From the NCBI GenBank assembly GCA_007695045.1, contig REEP01000079.1, forward strand, positions 1 through 61,746: a stretch of DNA of 61,746 bases, in the 5' to 3' direction. A program made the position numbers and the translations under genes. Each line of letters starts with the position of its first letter. The first letter of the stretch is position 1. Source of the stretch: Rhodospirillales bacterium. Its GTDB lineage: Bacteria; Pseudomonadota; Alphaproteobacteria; Rhodospirillales; Defluviicoccaceae. Below, piece by piece: positions 8,918 to 23,042 of the stretch. The notes under the pieces were generated by a model that was not told where the DNA came from, searched no databases, and was given only the letters and a program-made list of their open reading frames with translations.

Positions 8918-9328
8918 ATGGATGACATGATGGCGACGATGAAAATCTCCGCCGCCGGGATGAAGGTGCAGGGAACCCGGCTGCGGGTGATCGCCGAGAA
9001 CTTGGCCAACGTGGACTCCTTGCCGGCTTCGCCTGACGCACTGCCGTATCGGCGCAAGGTGATCACATTCCGCGATGCGTTGGACCGCAGCACCGGCCTG
9101 AATCACGTGCGGGTAGATGCCATCGGCAACGACGACTCCCCATTCAAGCAACGCTACGAACCCGGGCATCCCGCCGCCAATGCCGACGGCTACGTCCTCG
9201 CCCCCAATGTCAGCGGCCTCACCGAGACGATGGACATGAGAGAGGCGCAGCGCTCCTACGAAGCCAATCTGACCATGATCCGCACCGCCAAGGGGATGAT
9301 GCGGGACGCGCTGGACGTCCTGCGTTGA
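8918..9328 (+). CDS. flgC: Flagellar proximal rod protein FlgC
   Basis: A 136-residue rod protein. The N-terminal element AENLANVDS (about 27-35) and the C-terminal MDMREAQRSYEANLTMIRTA helix are the FlgC signature. It lies 26 bases after flgB and 43 before fliE, in the order usual for alphaproteobacteria. It assembles with FlgB, FlgF and FliE between the MS ring and the distal rod. A GGGAG ribosome site precedes the ATG. Nothing unusual is visible. Confidence 0.95.
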   Translation: MDDMMATMKISAAGMKVQGTRLRVIAENLANVDSLPASPDALPYRRKVITFRDALDRSTGLNHVRVDAIGNDDSPFKQRYEPGHPAANADGYVLAPNVSGLTETMDMREAQRSYEANLTMIRTAKGMMRDALDVLR

Positions 9329-9371
9329 CAGCCGTCGCCGTGATCGTGCCGGACAGGACCGAGATGACGCC

Positions 9372-9692
9372 ATGACCGTTGCCCTTTCCGCCTATAGCCG
9401 CGCCATCGCCGCCTACGAACAGGCCGGCAACAAGGCGATGGAGCCCCGGGGCACCGATACTCAGCCGGACCAGCAAGCCGGTTTCGCCGATCTTGTCCGC
9501 AACGCCGCGACCGATGCCATCCGCACCGCAGAAGCCGGCGAACGGGCCTCCATGGCCGCGCTGAAGGGCGAGGCCGACATCAGTCAGGTGGTGACGGCCG
9601 TGGCGGAAGCGGAGATGACCTTGCAGACGGTGGTGACCATCCGCGACCGCGTGATCGAGGCCTACAAGGACATCGCGCGCATGCCGATGTAG
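9372..9692 (+). CDS. fliE: Flagellar hook-basal body protein FliE
   Basis: A 106-residue FliE, which joins the MS ring to the rod. The C-terminal half is diagnostic, with DISQVVTAVAEAEMTLQTVV followed by the segment RDRVIEAYKDIARMPM, which is nearly invariant in the family. The N-terminal third is variable, as usual. The gene follows flgC directly. Its stop codon is followed at once by a short tandem repeat (separate entry) before fliQ. Confidence 0.95.
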   Translation: MTVALSAYSRAIAAYEQAGNKAMEPRGTDTQPDQQAGFADLVRNAATDAIRTAEAGERASMAALKGEADISQVVTAVAEAEMTLQTVVTIRDRVIEAYKDIARMPM

Positions 9693-9693
9693 G

Positions 9694-9757
9694 GCAGTCG
9701 ATGTAACGCGGCAGTCGATCTAACGCGGCGGGCGATGTAACGCGGCGGGCGATGCGG
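9694..9757 (+). repeat. 17-bp tandem repeat, about 3.7 copies, between fliE and fliQ
   Basis: Unit gcagtcgatgtaacgcg at 9694-9710, repeated at 9711-9727 (one change), at 9728-9744 (two changes) and as a diverging partial copy from 9745. The last bases of fliE (ccgatgtag) resemble the unit, so the array may have grown from the end of that gene. It fills most of the 93-base gap before fliQ. Confidence 0.8.
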
Positions 9758-9785
9758 CCGAGAATGACCGCAAGAGGGCCAAATC

Positions 9786-10052
9786 ATGAACGAACTGGCG
9801 GTAATCGACGTCGGCCGTGAGGCGTTGTACGTGATCCTCAAGATCGCCGCACCGGTGATGCTGGCCGGCATGGCCATTGGCCTCGTCGTCGCTCTGTTCC
9901 AGGCGCTTACAACAATTCAGGAGATGACTCTGACGTTCGTGCCGAAAATATTAGTCATTTTTGTATCGATGATTCTGTTTCTGCCGTTCATGATTGCAAC
10001 TCTGGTCGAGTTCACGCATGATCTGTTCCACCTGATCGTGGCACCCCAATAA
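9786..10052 (+). CDS. fliQ: Flagellar export gate protein FliQ
   Basis: An 88-residue protein of two transmembrane helices (about 20-42 and 52-75), the canonical FliQ size. The central ALTTIQEMTLTFVPKI segment is the family's most conserved part. FliQ forms the export gate with FliP and FliR. FliP is not in the window. The ATG has a GAGGG site upstream. The middle of the gene is noticeably AT-richer than its neighbours, which probably reflects its hydrophobic composition. Confidence 0.95.
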   Translation: MNELAVIDVGREALYVILKIAAPVMLAGMAIGLVVALFQALTTIQEMTLTFVPKILVIFVSMILFLPFMIATLVEFTHDLFHLIVAPQ

Positions 10053-10069
10053 TAAGGCATGAACGAGAC

Positions 10070-10831
10070 ATGCCGGACGCCGCGCTTTCGGGCCATGCCT
10101 TTGCGTTTCTTCTGATCTTCGTGCGCATTGGCGCCGCGATCTCGGTCATGCCGGGGCTCAGCGCAACCTTCGTCAGCATGCGGGTGCGGCTTTTGCTGGC
10201 GCTGGCCATCGCCTTCGTGCTCGTGCCGGGGTTGGCCGACGCGCTGCCGCCGCTTCCGGCAACCGTGGCCGGGCTCGCCTTGATCATCATTGCCGAAGCC
10301 GTGGTGGGCCTGTTCATCGGTCTGATCCCGCGGATGTTGTTCGCGGCCCTGCACATCGCCGGCACCGTCACCGCACTGTCCATCGCCCTGGCCAATGCGC
10401 TGGTGCAGGACCCGGTCGCGGATCAGCAATCGTCGACGGTGGCCGGCTTCTTCGCCACCTTCGGGCTGGTTCTGGTGTTCGTGGCCGACCTTCATCACCT
10501 GTTGCTGGAGGCGGTGGTGAACAGCTACGCGTTGTTCCCGCCGGGCGACCCGCTTCTGGTCGGTGACTTCGCCGATGCGCTCACGCGGGCGTTGAGCGAG
10601 GCCATGCTGCTGGGCCTGCAGCTGTCCGCCCCGTTCGTGGTGGTGGCGTTCGTCTACAATGTCGGCCTCGGCCTGCTCGGGCGGCTGATGCCGCAGCTGC
10701 CGGTGTTCTTTTTCGGGTTGCCGGTGCAGATCTCGATGCAGCTTTGGGCGATGATGCTGGCGCTGTCCGGCATCTTGATGGTTTTTCTCAGCCGGTTCGG
10801 GGATGCCATTGCCCCGTTGGCCGGGCGCTGA
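10070..10831 (+). CDS. fliR: Flagellar export gate protein FliR
   Basis: A 253-residue integral membrane protein with about six hydrophobic segments. The motifs ISVMPGLSATFVSMRVRLLL near the start and NVGLGLLGRLMPQLPVFFFG (about 200-219) are diagnostic of FliR/SpaR. It completes the FliP/Q/R export gate in the basal body. It lies 17 bases after fliQ and 24 before flhB, so it is in one operon with them. Confidence 0.95.
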   Translation: MPDAALSGHAFAFLLIFVRIGAAISVMPGLSATFVSMRVRLLLALAIAFVLVPGLADALPPLPATVAGLALIIIAEAVVGLFIGLIPRMLFAALHIAGTVTALSIALANALVQDPVADQQSSTVAGFFATFGLVLVFVADLHHLLLEAVVNSYALFPPGDPLLVGDFADALTRALSEAMLLGLQLSAPFVVVAFVYNVGLGLLGRLMPQLPVFFFGLPVQISMQLWAMMLALSGILMVFLSRFGDAIAPLAGR

Positions 10832-10855
10832 GCCGGACGAGGGGACCCGCGCCCT

Positions 10856-11929
10856 TTGGCCGAAGAACAGGACGACGCCTCCAAAACCGAGGAACCGACC
10901 GCCCGGCGCCTGCAGAAGGGCCGGGAGCGTGGGCAGGTGGCCGTTTCCCAGGAAATCAAGAGCCTGGGCGTGCTGGCCGCCAGTGCGCTTGCCCTGATGT
11001 TCATGTTCCCGGCTGCCATGGCCGGGTTGACCCGGACGGGACGGCTGTTTCTGGAACAGGCGCACGCCTTCAGCATCGAACCCGGCGCCGCACAGGCGGC
11101 CATGGCCGGGCTGGTCGCCGCCGTGGTGTGGGACGTGGCTTTGCTGTTCGGGCTTCTTGTGTTTGCCGCCTTCGCCGCAAGCGTGGTGCAGACCGGGCTG
11201 CTGTGGGCGCCCAGCAAGATCAAGCCGGAGCTTTCCAAGCTGTCGCTGGTCAAAGGGGTCAAGCGCATGCTGTCCCTCAAGGCGCTGATGGAATTCGGCA
11301 AGGGGCTCATCAAGCTGGTCGTGGTCGGACTGGTGGCCTTCGCGCTGGCGCTGCCGTTGATGGCCGATCTGGAGATGATGCCGGCAATGCCGCTCGCGGA
11401 CGTGCTCGCGCGCATGCATCACGTGGCGATCGTCATGGTGGCGGCAACGGTGGCGGTGATGCTGGCCGTGGCCACCGTCGACTACCTGTTTCAGCGCCAG
11501 GATCACACCAAGCAGATGCGCATGACCCGACAGGAGGTACGCGACGAACACCGCCAGGCCGAGGGCGATCCCCACGTCAAGGCCAAGATCCGGCAACTGC
11601 GCCAGGAACGCTCACGCCAGCGGATGATGGCGGCCGTGCCCGATGCCGACGTCGTGATCACCAATCCCACCCATTTCGCCGTGGCGCTGGCTTATGACAT
11701 CGAAACCATGAGCGCGCCGAAGCTGGTTGCCAAAGGTGTCGACTACATCGCCCGCAACATCCGCGAGGTGGCTGAGGAACACGACGTGCCGATCGTGGAG
11801 AATCCGCCGCTGGCCCGAGCTTTGCACGCATCAGTAGAGCTGGACGAAGAAATTCCACCGGAGCATTATCATGCGGTGGCACAGGTCATCGGTTACGTGA
11901 TGCGCCTGAAGGGCCAGGCCGGCGGTTGA
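10856..11929 (+). CDS. flhB: Flagellar export switch protein FlhB
   Basis: A 357-residue export switch. It has an N-terminal basic segment (EEPTARRLQKGRERGQVAVS), four membrane helices (about 35-215) and a cytoplasmic domain with the autocleavage site NPTH (N270/P271). That is one residue from the position in well-studied homologues, and it is intact. Cleavage there switches export from rod/hook to filament substrates. The start codon is TTG (10856); it gives the conserved MAEEQD-like N-terminus, and no ATG lies nearby. cckA follows after 60 bases in the same frame. Confidence 0.95.
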   Translation: MAEEQDDASKTEEPTARRLQKGRERGQVAVSQEIKSLGVLAASALALMFMFPAAMAGLTRTGRLFLEQAHAFSIEPGAAQAAMAGLVAAVVWDVALLFGLLVFAAFAASVVQTGLLWAPSKIKPELSKLSLVKGVKRMLSLKALMEFGKGLIKLVVVGLVAFALALPLMADLEMMPAMPLADVLARMHHVAIVMVAATVAVMLAVATVDYLFQRQDHTKQMRMTRQEVRDEHRQAEGDPHVKAKIRQLRQERSRQRMMAAVPDADVVITNPTHFAVALAYDIETMSAPKLVAKGVDYIARNIREVAEEHDVPIVENPPLARALHASVELDEEIPPEHYHAVAQVIGYVMRLKGQAGG

Positions 11930-11989
11930 CCGTGGTGGGCCGGGGCTGCGTCCCGGGCGTGTGATGCTCAGACAGGGATTTCTTCGACC

Positions 11990-13744
11990 ATGCGCAGCCG
12001 GAACGACGATGTTGGTGGAAGCCGCAGCCGCACCGCGCCGGCACCGACACGGGTCTCCAGCCTGGCCCGACGCCTGATCCGGGCGGTCACACCATCCGCC
12101 GAGGCGGCATCATCCGCGTCACCCGGTTCGTCATCCGTGGGGCTGCCAGTGGGCTTGGAGGGGGGCTTGGGAGCGGAACTGGGGGCGGAATTGGGAACGG
12201 CGCAGGCGGTCCATCCGGCTCTGTTCCACGAAGCGCCGGTCGCCATTGCCATGGTCGATGCAGACGGGCGGCTGCGGGCGGCCAACCGCGCTTTCCGCGA
12301 CCTCGTCGGGGGCGAGCGCTTGACCGCCGGGTGTCGGCTCACCGACTGTATCGAGGCGCAACCGGACGGCGGTGACAGACCGGACTTGCCGGAAGTGATT
12401 GCCCGGGTGAGCGGCGGGCAATCGGCTTCGGCTCAACGCAACGGTGTGACCGTGGTCGGCAACCCGGTGCCGCCACTGACGGTTCATCTGAGGCACGTCG
12501 CCGCTGCCGACGGCAAGCCCGGCGCCCTGATCCACGTGGTGCCGCAGACCGATCGCCGCCGCTTCGATGCCCGACTGGCGCACGCGCAGGCGTTGACCGC
12601 GCTGGGCCAACTGGCGGGCGGCGTGGCGCACGATTTCAACAACATGCTGACGTTGATGCTGGGCTTGAGCGAACTCCTCCTGACGCGGCACGGGCCGGGC
12701 GATCCCTCGCATGGTGATCTTCGCCAGCTGCGGGAGAATGCCTTGCGATCGCGCGAGTTGGTTCGCCAGCTTCTGGCGTTCTCCCGACGCCAGCATCTGC
12801 AGCCGGAGATCATGGCCGTGGATCAGGTGCTGGGAGACCTCCGCTCCGTGCTGATGCCGTTGCTGACCGAGAAGGTGCGCCTCCGCTTCGAACTGAATGC
12901 CTCGAGCGGTCGGGTCCGCGCCGATCCGGGACAGTTCAACCATGTCATCGCCAATCTTGCCGTGAACGCCCGCGACGCCATGCCGCACGGCGGCGACCTC
13001 ATCATCCGCACGCGTGAAGCGGTGGTGGCCGAGCGGCGCGCCGGTCCGGAGATCATGCCGTCGGGCTGCTATGTCGTGATCGACGTCGCCGACACCGGCT
13101 CCGGCATCCCGAAAGAGGTGCAGAACCATATCTTCGAGCCGTTTTTCTCCACCAAGGACATGGCATCCGGCAGCGGCCTGGGCCTCGCCACCGTCCATGG
13201 CATCGTCCGTCAGTCCGGCGGCTACGTCTTTCTCGACAGCGCGCCGGGGCGGGGCAGCACCTTCAGCATCTTTCTGCCGGCGGTGGAACACGGCGCGGCG
13301 CCCGCCAGCGCGCCGATCCCGACAGTCGAGCCGGTCCGCGACGACGAGGTGGAGTCACCGGAGCCGGCGGTGGCCGGGCGTGCTCACGTCCTTCTGGTGG
13401 AGGATGAGCGCGCGGTTCGTGCGTTCGCGGCGCGTGCGCTGCGCATCTCCGGCCATGACGTGACCGAAGTGGGCAATGCCGAGGCAGCCCTCGAGGTTCT
13501 GGCTGCGGCCGAGGGTGCCATCGACCTGGTGGTGAGCGACGTGGTCATGCCGGGCATGGATGGCTTCGCCCTGGCCCGGGAGATCCGCCGGCTGGGCCGG
13601 GCGCGCAAGATCCTGTTCATATCCGGCTATGCGCCGGACGCGCTGGCACCGGACCTCGTCGCCGCCGGCGATGTGGGCTTCCTTGCCAAGCCGTTCACCC
13701 TGGCGGACCTGGCGCAGCGGGTGCGGGAAATGCTGGCGTCGTAG
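11990..13744 (+). CDS. cckA: CckA-like hybrid histidine kinase
   Basis: A 584-residue hybrid kinase. It has a PAS-like sensor (about 75-185) and a DHp domain with GGVAHDFNNML (phospho-His H214). A HATPase domain follows with NLAVNARDAMP (N box), DTGSGIP (G1) and SGSGLGLATVHG (G2). The C-terminal receiver (about 463-583) has acceptor D517 in SDVVMPGMDG and conserved Lys in LAKPF. The FSRRQHLQP sequence and location behind flhB match CckA, which in alphaproteobacteria passes phosphate through ChpT to CtrA. No transmembrane helix is visible; residues 1-70 are Ala/Gly/Ser-rich with LGAELGAELG repeats. The frame opens at the flhB stop and the ATG at 11990 is the only usable start, so a longer membrane-anchored form is not encoded here. 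Confidence 0.85.
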   Translation: MRSRNDDVGGSRSRTAPAPTRVSSLARRLIRAVTPSAEAASSASPGSSSVGLPVGLEGGLGAELGAELGTAQAVHPALFHEAPVAIAMVDADGRLRAANRAFRDLVGGERLTAGCRLTDCIEAQPDGGDRPDLPEVIARVSGGQSASAQRNGVTVVGNPVPPLTVHLRHVAAADGKPGALIHVVPQTDRRRFDARLAHAQALTALGQLAGGVAHDFNNMLTLMLGLSELLLTRHGPGDPSHGDLRQLRENALRSRELVRQLLAFSRRQHLQPEIMAVDQVLGDLRSVLMPLLTEKVRLRFELNASSGRVRADPGQFNHVIANLAVNARDAMPHGGDLIIRTREAVVAERRAGPEIMPSGCYVVIDVADTGSGIPKEVQNHIFEPFFSTKDMASGSGLGLATVHGIVRQSGGYVFLDSAPGRGSTFSIFLPAVEHGAAPASAPIPTVEPVRDDEVESPEPAVAGRAHVLLVEDERAVRAFAARALRISGHDVTEVGNAEAALEVLAAAEGAIDLVVSDVVMPGMDGFALAREIRRLGRARKILFISGYAPDALAPDLVAAGDVGFLAKPFTLADLAQRVREMLAS

Positions 13745-13975
13745 CCGGCGCCGCGTTCGCTGCGCCGTCACTCTATCGCCAAGGCCATGAAGGCATCCGC
13801 CTCTTGACAAAGGCGGGATCGGGCCAGCCCGCTTCGCGGTTTCGACGCCATACTCCGAGCCTGCTGCCGATTGCGCAAGCCCTGGTCCCAGCACAGAGCG
13901 CGACCACCCCATATGTAGTATATATTTTTGCGAGCATCTTCGAGCCAATGGAATTCTTATGGTTGCAGATTCTTC

Positions 13976-14003
13976 TTGCCATGTAGAACAAAACGTGTAC
14001 ATT
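13976..14003 (+). promoter_or_regulatory. Sigma-70-type promoter with internal LexA-like box
   Basis: TTGCCA (13976-13981), a 16-base spacer, then TACATT (13998-14003). Inside and overlapping the spacer is GAAC-N7-GTAC (13986-14000). The alphaproteobacterial LexA motif is GTTC-N7-GTTC, read on the other strand as GAAC-N7-GAAC, so this site differs at one base. It lies 33-60 bases before the crotonase start codon. The rest of the 291-base gap (13745-14035) includes an AT-rich patch at 13911-13932 and no gene. Confidence 0.5.
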
Positions 14004-14035
14004 GGGCGGCGTTCCGGGCACAAAGGAGAACCTCC

Positions 14036-15058
14036 ATGCAGACCAGTGGCCTTGCCGAGCAGCTTCATGCCGTCCATCGCAGTGTCGATCCCGCCGCCTG
14101 CATCCTGAGTGGACAGGTGGCCAACGATGCGTTTGCAACCCGTCCCGATGCCGCGCGCAAGCCGCAGACCAAGCGGCGTCCTCCGGTGGATCCCGCCTGG
14201 CTGCGAACGGTTCGACGGCTGCGGGAGTTGTCCGTCACCTGGGAACAGGATGCCGGTATCCTGTGGACGACGATGCTGCCGGAGCGGCGGCCCAGTTCGA
14301 CACCGAGCCTGCTTGCCAATGTCGGCGGCCTGCTCGATTGCGTCGAACAGGCCTGGGACGAGGCCGATGACGGGGATCAGCCGGTCCGCTACCTGGTCCT
14401 GGCGTCGCGGGTGCCGGGCATTTTCAATCTCGGCGGCGACCTGCCGCTGTTTCTGGACCTGATCGCGGCCGGCGATCGCGAGGGCCTGCGCCGCTACGCC
14501 CATGCCTGCATCGAAATCCAGCACCGTTTCGTGATCAATCTGGACCTGCCGCTTTCCACCATCGCCCTGGTTCAGGGCGACGCCTTGGGCGGTGGGTTCG
14601 AGGGCGCGCTGGCGCACGAGGTCATCGTCGCCGAACGGCAGGCGCGGTTCGGCCTGCCGGAAGTGCTGTTCAACATGTTCCCGGGGATGGGCGCCTACTC
14701 CATGCTGTCCCGGCGCCTGGGTCCGGTCCAGGCCAAGCGCATGATTCTGAGCGGCCGCGTCTACACCGCCGAGGAAATGCACGCCCTGGGCGTCGTCGAC
14801 GTTCTCGCCGATGACGGCGAAGGCGAAGCCGCGGTCCGCGCGTTCATCACCGAAGCGGAGAGGAGTGCCTGCTCGCGCCGTGCCTTGTTCAAGGCGGCGC
14901 GCCTGGTCAATCCGGTCACCCGGGGCGAACTGCTCGACATCACCGATCTGTGGGTCGACGCCGCCTTGTCGTTGCAGGACAGCGACCTGCGCAAGATGCG
15001 CCATCTCGCCAAGGCGCAGGACCGGCGCTGGGCACGGCTCAAGGAAGCCGGCTTCTGA
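14036..15058 (+). CDS. RpfF-like crotonase (probable DSF-type fatty acid signal synthase)
   Basis: A 340-residue crotonase-superfamily protein. The core FNLGGDLPLF (oxyanion side), QGDALGGGFEGALAHE and ARFGLPEVLFNMFPGMGAYS resembles RpfF, the synthase and thioesterase that makes cis-2-unsaturated fatty acid (DSF) signals, more than ordinary enoyl-CoA hydratases. Two glutamates, E189 in GGGFE and E209 in GLPE, are 20 residues apart, the same spacing as the catalytic pair E141/E161 known for Xanthomonas RpfF. The N-terminal extension of about 70 residues is longer than in RpfF. A strong AAGGAGAA ribosome site precedes the ATG at 14036. It is followed by recA after 182 bases. No rpfC or rpfG neighbour is present. 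The activity is inferred, not proven. Confidence 0.72.
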   Translation: MQTSGLAEQLHAVHRSVDPAACILSGQVANDAFATRPDAARKPQTKRRPPVDPAWLRTVRRLRELSVTWEQDAGILWTTMLPERRPSSTPSLLANVGGLLDCVEQAWDEADDGDQPVRYLVLASRVPGIFNLGGDLPLFLDLIAAGDREGLRRYAHACIEIQHRFVINLDLPLSTIALVQGDALGGGFEGALAHEVIVAERQARFGLPEVLFNMFPGMGAYSMLSRRLGPVQAKRMILSGRVYTAEEMHALGVVDVLADDGEGEAAVRAFITEAERSACSRRALFKAARLVNPVTRGELLDITDLWVDAALSLQDSDLRKMRHLAKAQDRRWARLKEAGF

Positions 15059-15240
15059 GACCGCCGGGCTGAGGTCGCCGGAGCGGATGGCGGACCATCC
15101 TTGTGGCCGGGGCATCAGCCCGGACGGCCGCGGTCGGAACGGCACCGCGCCACATGACCCCCATATGGGTGGAAAAAGATCGCATCGCGCCATCGGCGTC
15201 GTGGACATCCCGGCGCCGTCTGTGGAATAAGGGGCTCTCT

Positions 15241-16323
<1,083 letters not shown>

Positions 16324-16325
16324 GC

Positions 16326-16610
16326 GGCCGGAACGAGTCCGGTCAAGTCTGTGGCGGGAGCCTGGGGCGGCGATGTCTTTCGTGGATGGCCGGAACGAGT
16401 CCGGCCAAGTCTGTTCGATGAAAAATGAGAGAAGCAGAGAAAGGTGACTTGCCCGGGCTTGTCCCGGGCACCCACGTCTTTCTTCCGTGGCACATGCCGT
16501 CTTTCGTGGATGGCCGGAACAAGTCCGGCCAAGTTTGTGGCGGGAGACCGGGGAGCGCGCCGCCTTTCGTGGACGGCCGGAACGAATCTTGCCCGGGCTT
16601 CGCCCCAGCG
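16326..16610 (+). repeat. Cluster of REP-like palindromic repeats between recA and alaS
   Basis: At least four related units built around the hairpin GGCCGGA-acgag-TCCGGCC, often within TTTCGTGGATGGCCGGAAC and followed by AAGTCTGTGGCGGGAG. Copies start near 16326, 16377, 16501 and 16564. A separate perfect hairpin, TGCCCGGG-cttgt-CCCGGGCA, lies at 16450-16470, and the fourth unit fuses into a partial copy of it. The 345-base gap (16324-16668) is otherwise without genes. Spacing is irregular, so this is not a CRISPR. It probably also ends recA transcription. Confidence 0.8.
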
Positions 16611-16668
16611 TTGCGGCGGGGGCGGCTTCACGGTTTCCATCCCGGCCGGATTGCCCTAAATAAGCCGC

Positions 16669-19338
<2,670 letters not shown>

Positions 19339-19418
19339 GTAGCCCACAGTAGCCCGATCACCAGGGCCTGCACGGATCTCGACGCCTGGGTCGCTGGCTC
19401 CTGCTCAGGCGCGTGCCG

Positions 19419-19994
19419 CTAGCCACGCGCCAGTTCGGCGACCGCCGGGGTGATCCAGGTCTCGATCGCACCGGCCAGGATCAGCATCGGCAGCAACACC
19501 CGCACGAACAGACGCCAAGCCGACTTGACCCATGGCATGAACAGCACCGGGCGGGCCAGGATGCGCTGGACCATCACCGTACCGAGGTGAAGGCCCGCGG
19601 CGGCCCCCATGAACACGGCGGCAAGCTCGATGATGCCGTGGGGAACCAAGCCCGCGATCACGACCGCCGCGCCCTCGGCGGCGCCGGCGCCGGCGGCGAC
19701 GATGGCCAGGACCGCGCCGTTGCTGACCAGGAAGAAGACCGGTGCAATGCCGAGGATGACGCCCAGCATCATCATCACCAGCGTCTTGAAGACGTTGTTC
19801 GTCACAATGAACAGGAAGATTTCCAGGCGCGACAGTCCTCGCGCCGTGCCGATGAACTCCTCCACATCGGCCATGATCGCCGCTGCCATCTCGGGCGCGA
19901 CGCGAAGCATCGCGAGCCCCAGAACCACGCCAAGGCCGAACAGCACCGCGCTCAAGCCGATGAACGGCGACAGGACCTGGAGGTAGGTGCGCAC
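19419..19994 (-). CDS. SpoIIM-family (stage II sporulation protein M-like) membrane protein
   Basis: A 191-residue protein with about five hydrophobic helices. The family hallmarks are NNVFKTLVMMMLGVILGIAP, a central FFLVSNGAVLAIV segment and PHGIIELAAVFMGAAAGLHLG. SpoIIM/DUF95 proteins have a role in septal thinning in Bacillus; in non-sporulating proteobacteria the function is unknown. The likely start is GTG at 19994, 11 bases after the lon stop codon, with only a poor ribosome site, so translation probably depends on coupling to lon. It sits third in an hsp20-lon-spoIIM-like unit, which suggests envelope stress, but that is inference from position. Confidence 0.78.
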   Translation of the reverse strand: MRTYLQVLSPFIGLSAVLFGLGVVLGLAMLRVAPEMAAAIMADVEEFIGTARGLSRLEIFLFIVTNNVFKTLVMMMLGVILGIAPVFFLVSNGAVLAIVAAGAGAAEGAAVVIAGLVPHGIIELAAVFMGAAAGLHLGTVMVQRILARPVLFMPWVKSAWRLFVRVLLPMLILAGAIETWITPAVAELARG

Positions 19995-20005
19995 GACCGC
20001 GTGCT

Positions 20006-22486
<2,481 letters not shown>

Positions 22487-22488
22487 GA

Positions 22489-22893
22489 TCAGAGCTTTCC
22501 CAGGGTGAGGACGAGGCAACCGTTGACGACATCGCGTTGGCGCAGTTCGTAACGGCCAGCGGTCAGTTCGAGACGTCGCTCGAACCGGCCGTGCGGGATC
22601 TCCAGCCGGTGGATGACCGCCGCCTGGCCGGACGACGGCAGCGGGCGCACGCCGGTCACGATCAAGGTGGCATCCTCCACCGCAACCTCGATCTGCGATG
22701 GCGATACGCCCGGCAGGGCAACCAGGATCGTGATGTCGTCGCTGGTCTCATAGATATCGACCGGGGGCTCCCATGCGGGCACCTGTCGCTGCCCCGGCGC
22801 CAGCCTGAAGAACTGTCGATGCAGGCGGTCGGCGCGCTCGATCTGCTCGAACGCCTCCAACCACATCCAGGTTCGCGTATCCCGCGGTGCCAT
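22489..22893 (-). CDS. Small heat-shock protein, Hsp20/alpha-crystallin family
   Basis: A 134-residue ATP-independent holdase chaperone. The alpha-crystallin domain spans about 42-130, beginning PPVDIYETSDDITILVALPG, with the Leu-rich strand LIVTGVRPLP and FERRLELTAGRYE. The usual GxL motif is represented by NGCLVLTLGKL at the C-terminus, and the I-x-I tail is missing, so oligomer assembly may differ from classical members. A strong GGGGGAGG site precedes the ATG. It is first in the hsp20-lon-spoIIM-like unit, 2 bases from lon, behind a sigma-32-like promoter. Confidence 0.88.
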   Translation of the reverse strand: MAPRDTRTWMWLEAFEQIERADRLHRQFFRLAPGQRQVPAWEPPVDIYETSDDITILVALPGVSPSQIEVAVEDATLIVTGVRPLPSSGQAAVIHRLEIPHGRFERRLELTAGRYELRQRDVVNGCLVLTLGKL

Positions 22894-22946
22894 GGCGACG
22901 GGTTCCTCCCCCTTTATTCACACTCACGCAACGTGCTGAACACGAC

Positions 22947-22977
22947 AGATGTTGCCCGGTTCCAGCGGCGATGCAAG
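22947..22977 (-). promoter_or_regulatory. Candidate heat-shock (RpoH) promoter of hsp20-lon
   Basis: Read on the minus strand: CTTGCA (22977-22972), 17 bases, CAACATCT (22954-22947), 53 bases before the hsp20 start. The RpoH consensus is CTTGAA with a CCCCATNT-type -10. The -35 core CTTG matches; the -10 is partial. The location before two heat-shock genes supports it. Confidence 0.4.
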
Positions 22978-23042
22978 CCGCCGGCGATAACCCTCGGCGC
23001 CGTCGATCACCGGAAGCGGCTTTTCGCGGCGCAGCAAAGGTG

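Noticed and set aside
9917-11596. Long minus-strand open frame across fliQ, fliR and flhB
   Set aside because: Composition is His/Gln/Arg-heavy and it lies antisense to three well-supported flagellar genes.
15059-15240. A LexA box directly upstream of recA
   Set aside because: No GAAC-N7-GAAC or GTTC-N7-GTTC pair was found in this interval; the only candidate is upstream of the preceding gene.
16326-16610. CRISPR-like look of the repeats between recA and alaS
   Set aside because: Spacing is irregular, the units are palindromic and diverged, and there are no uniform spacers or cas genes.
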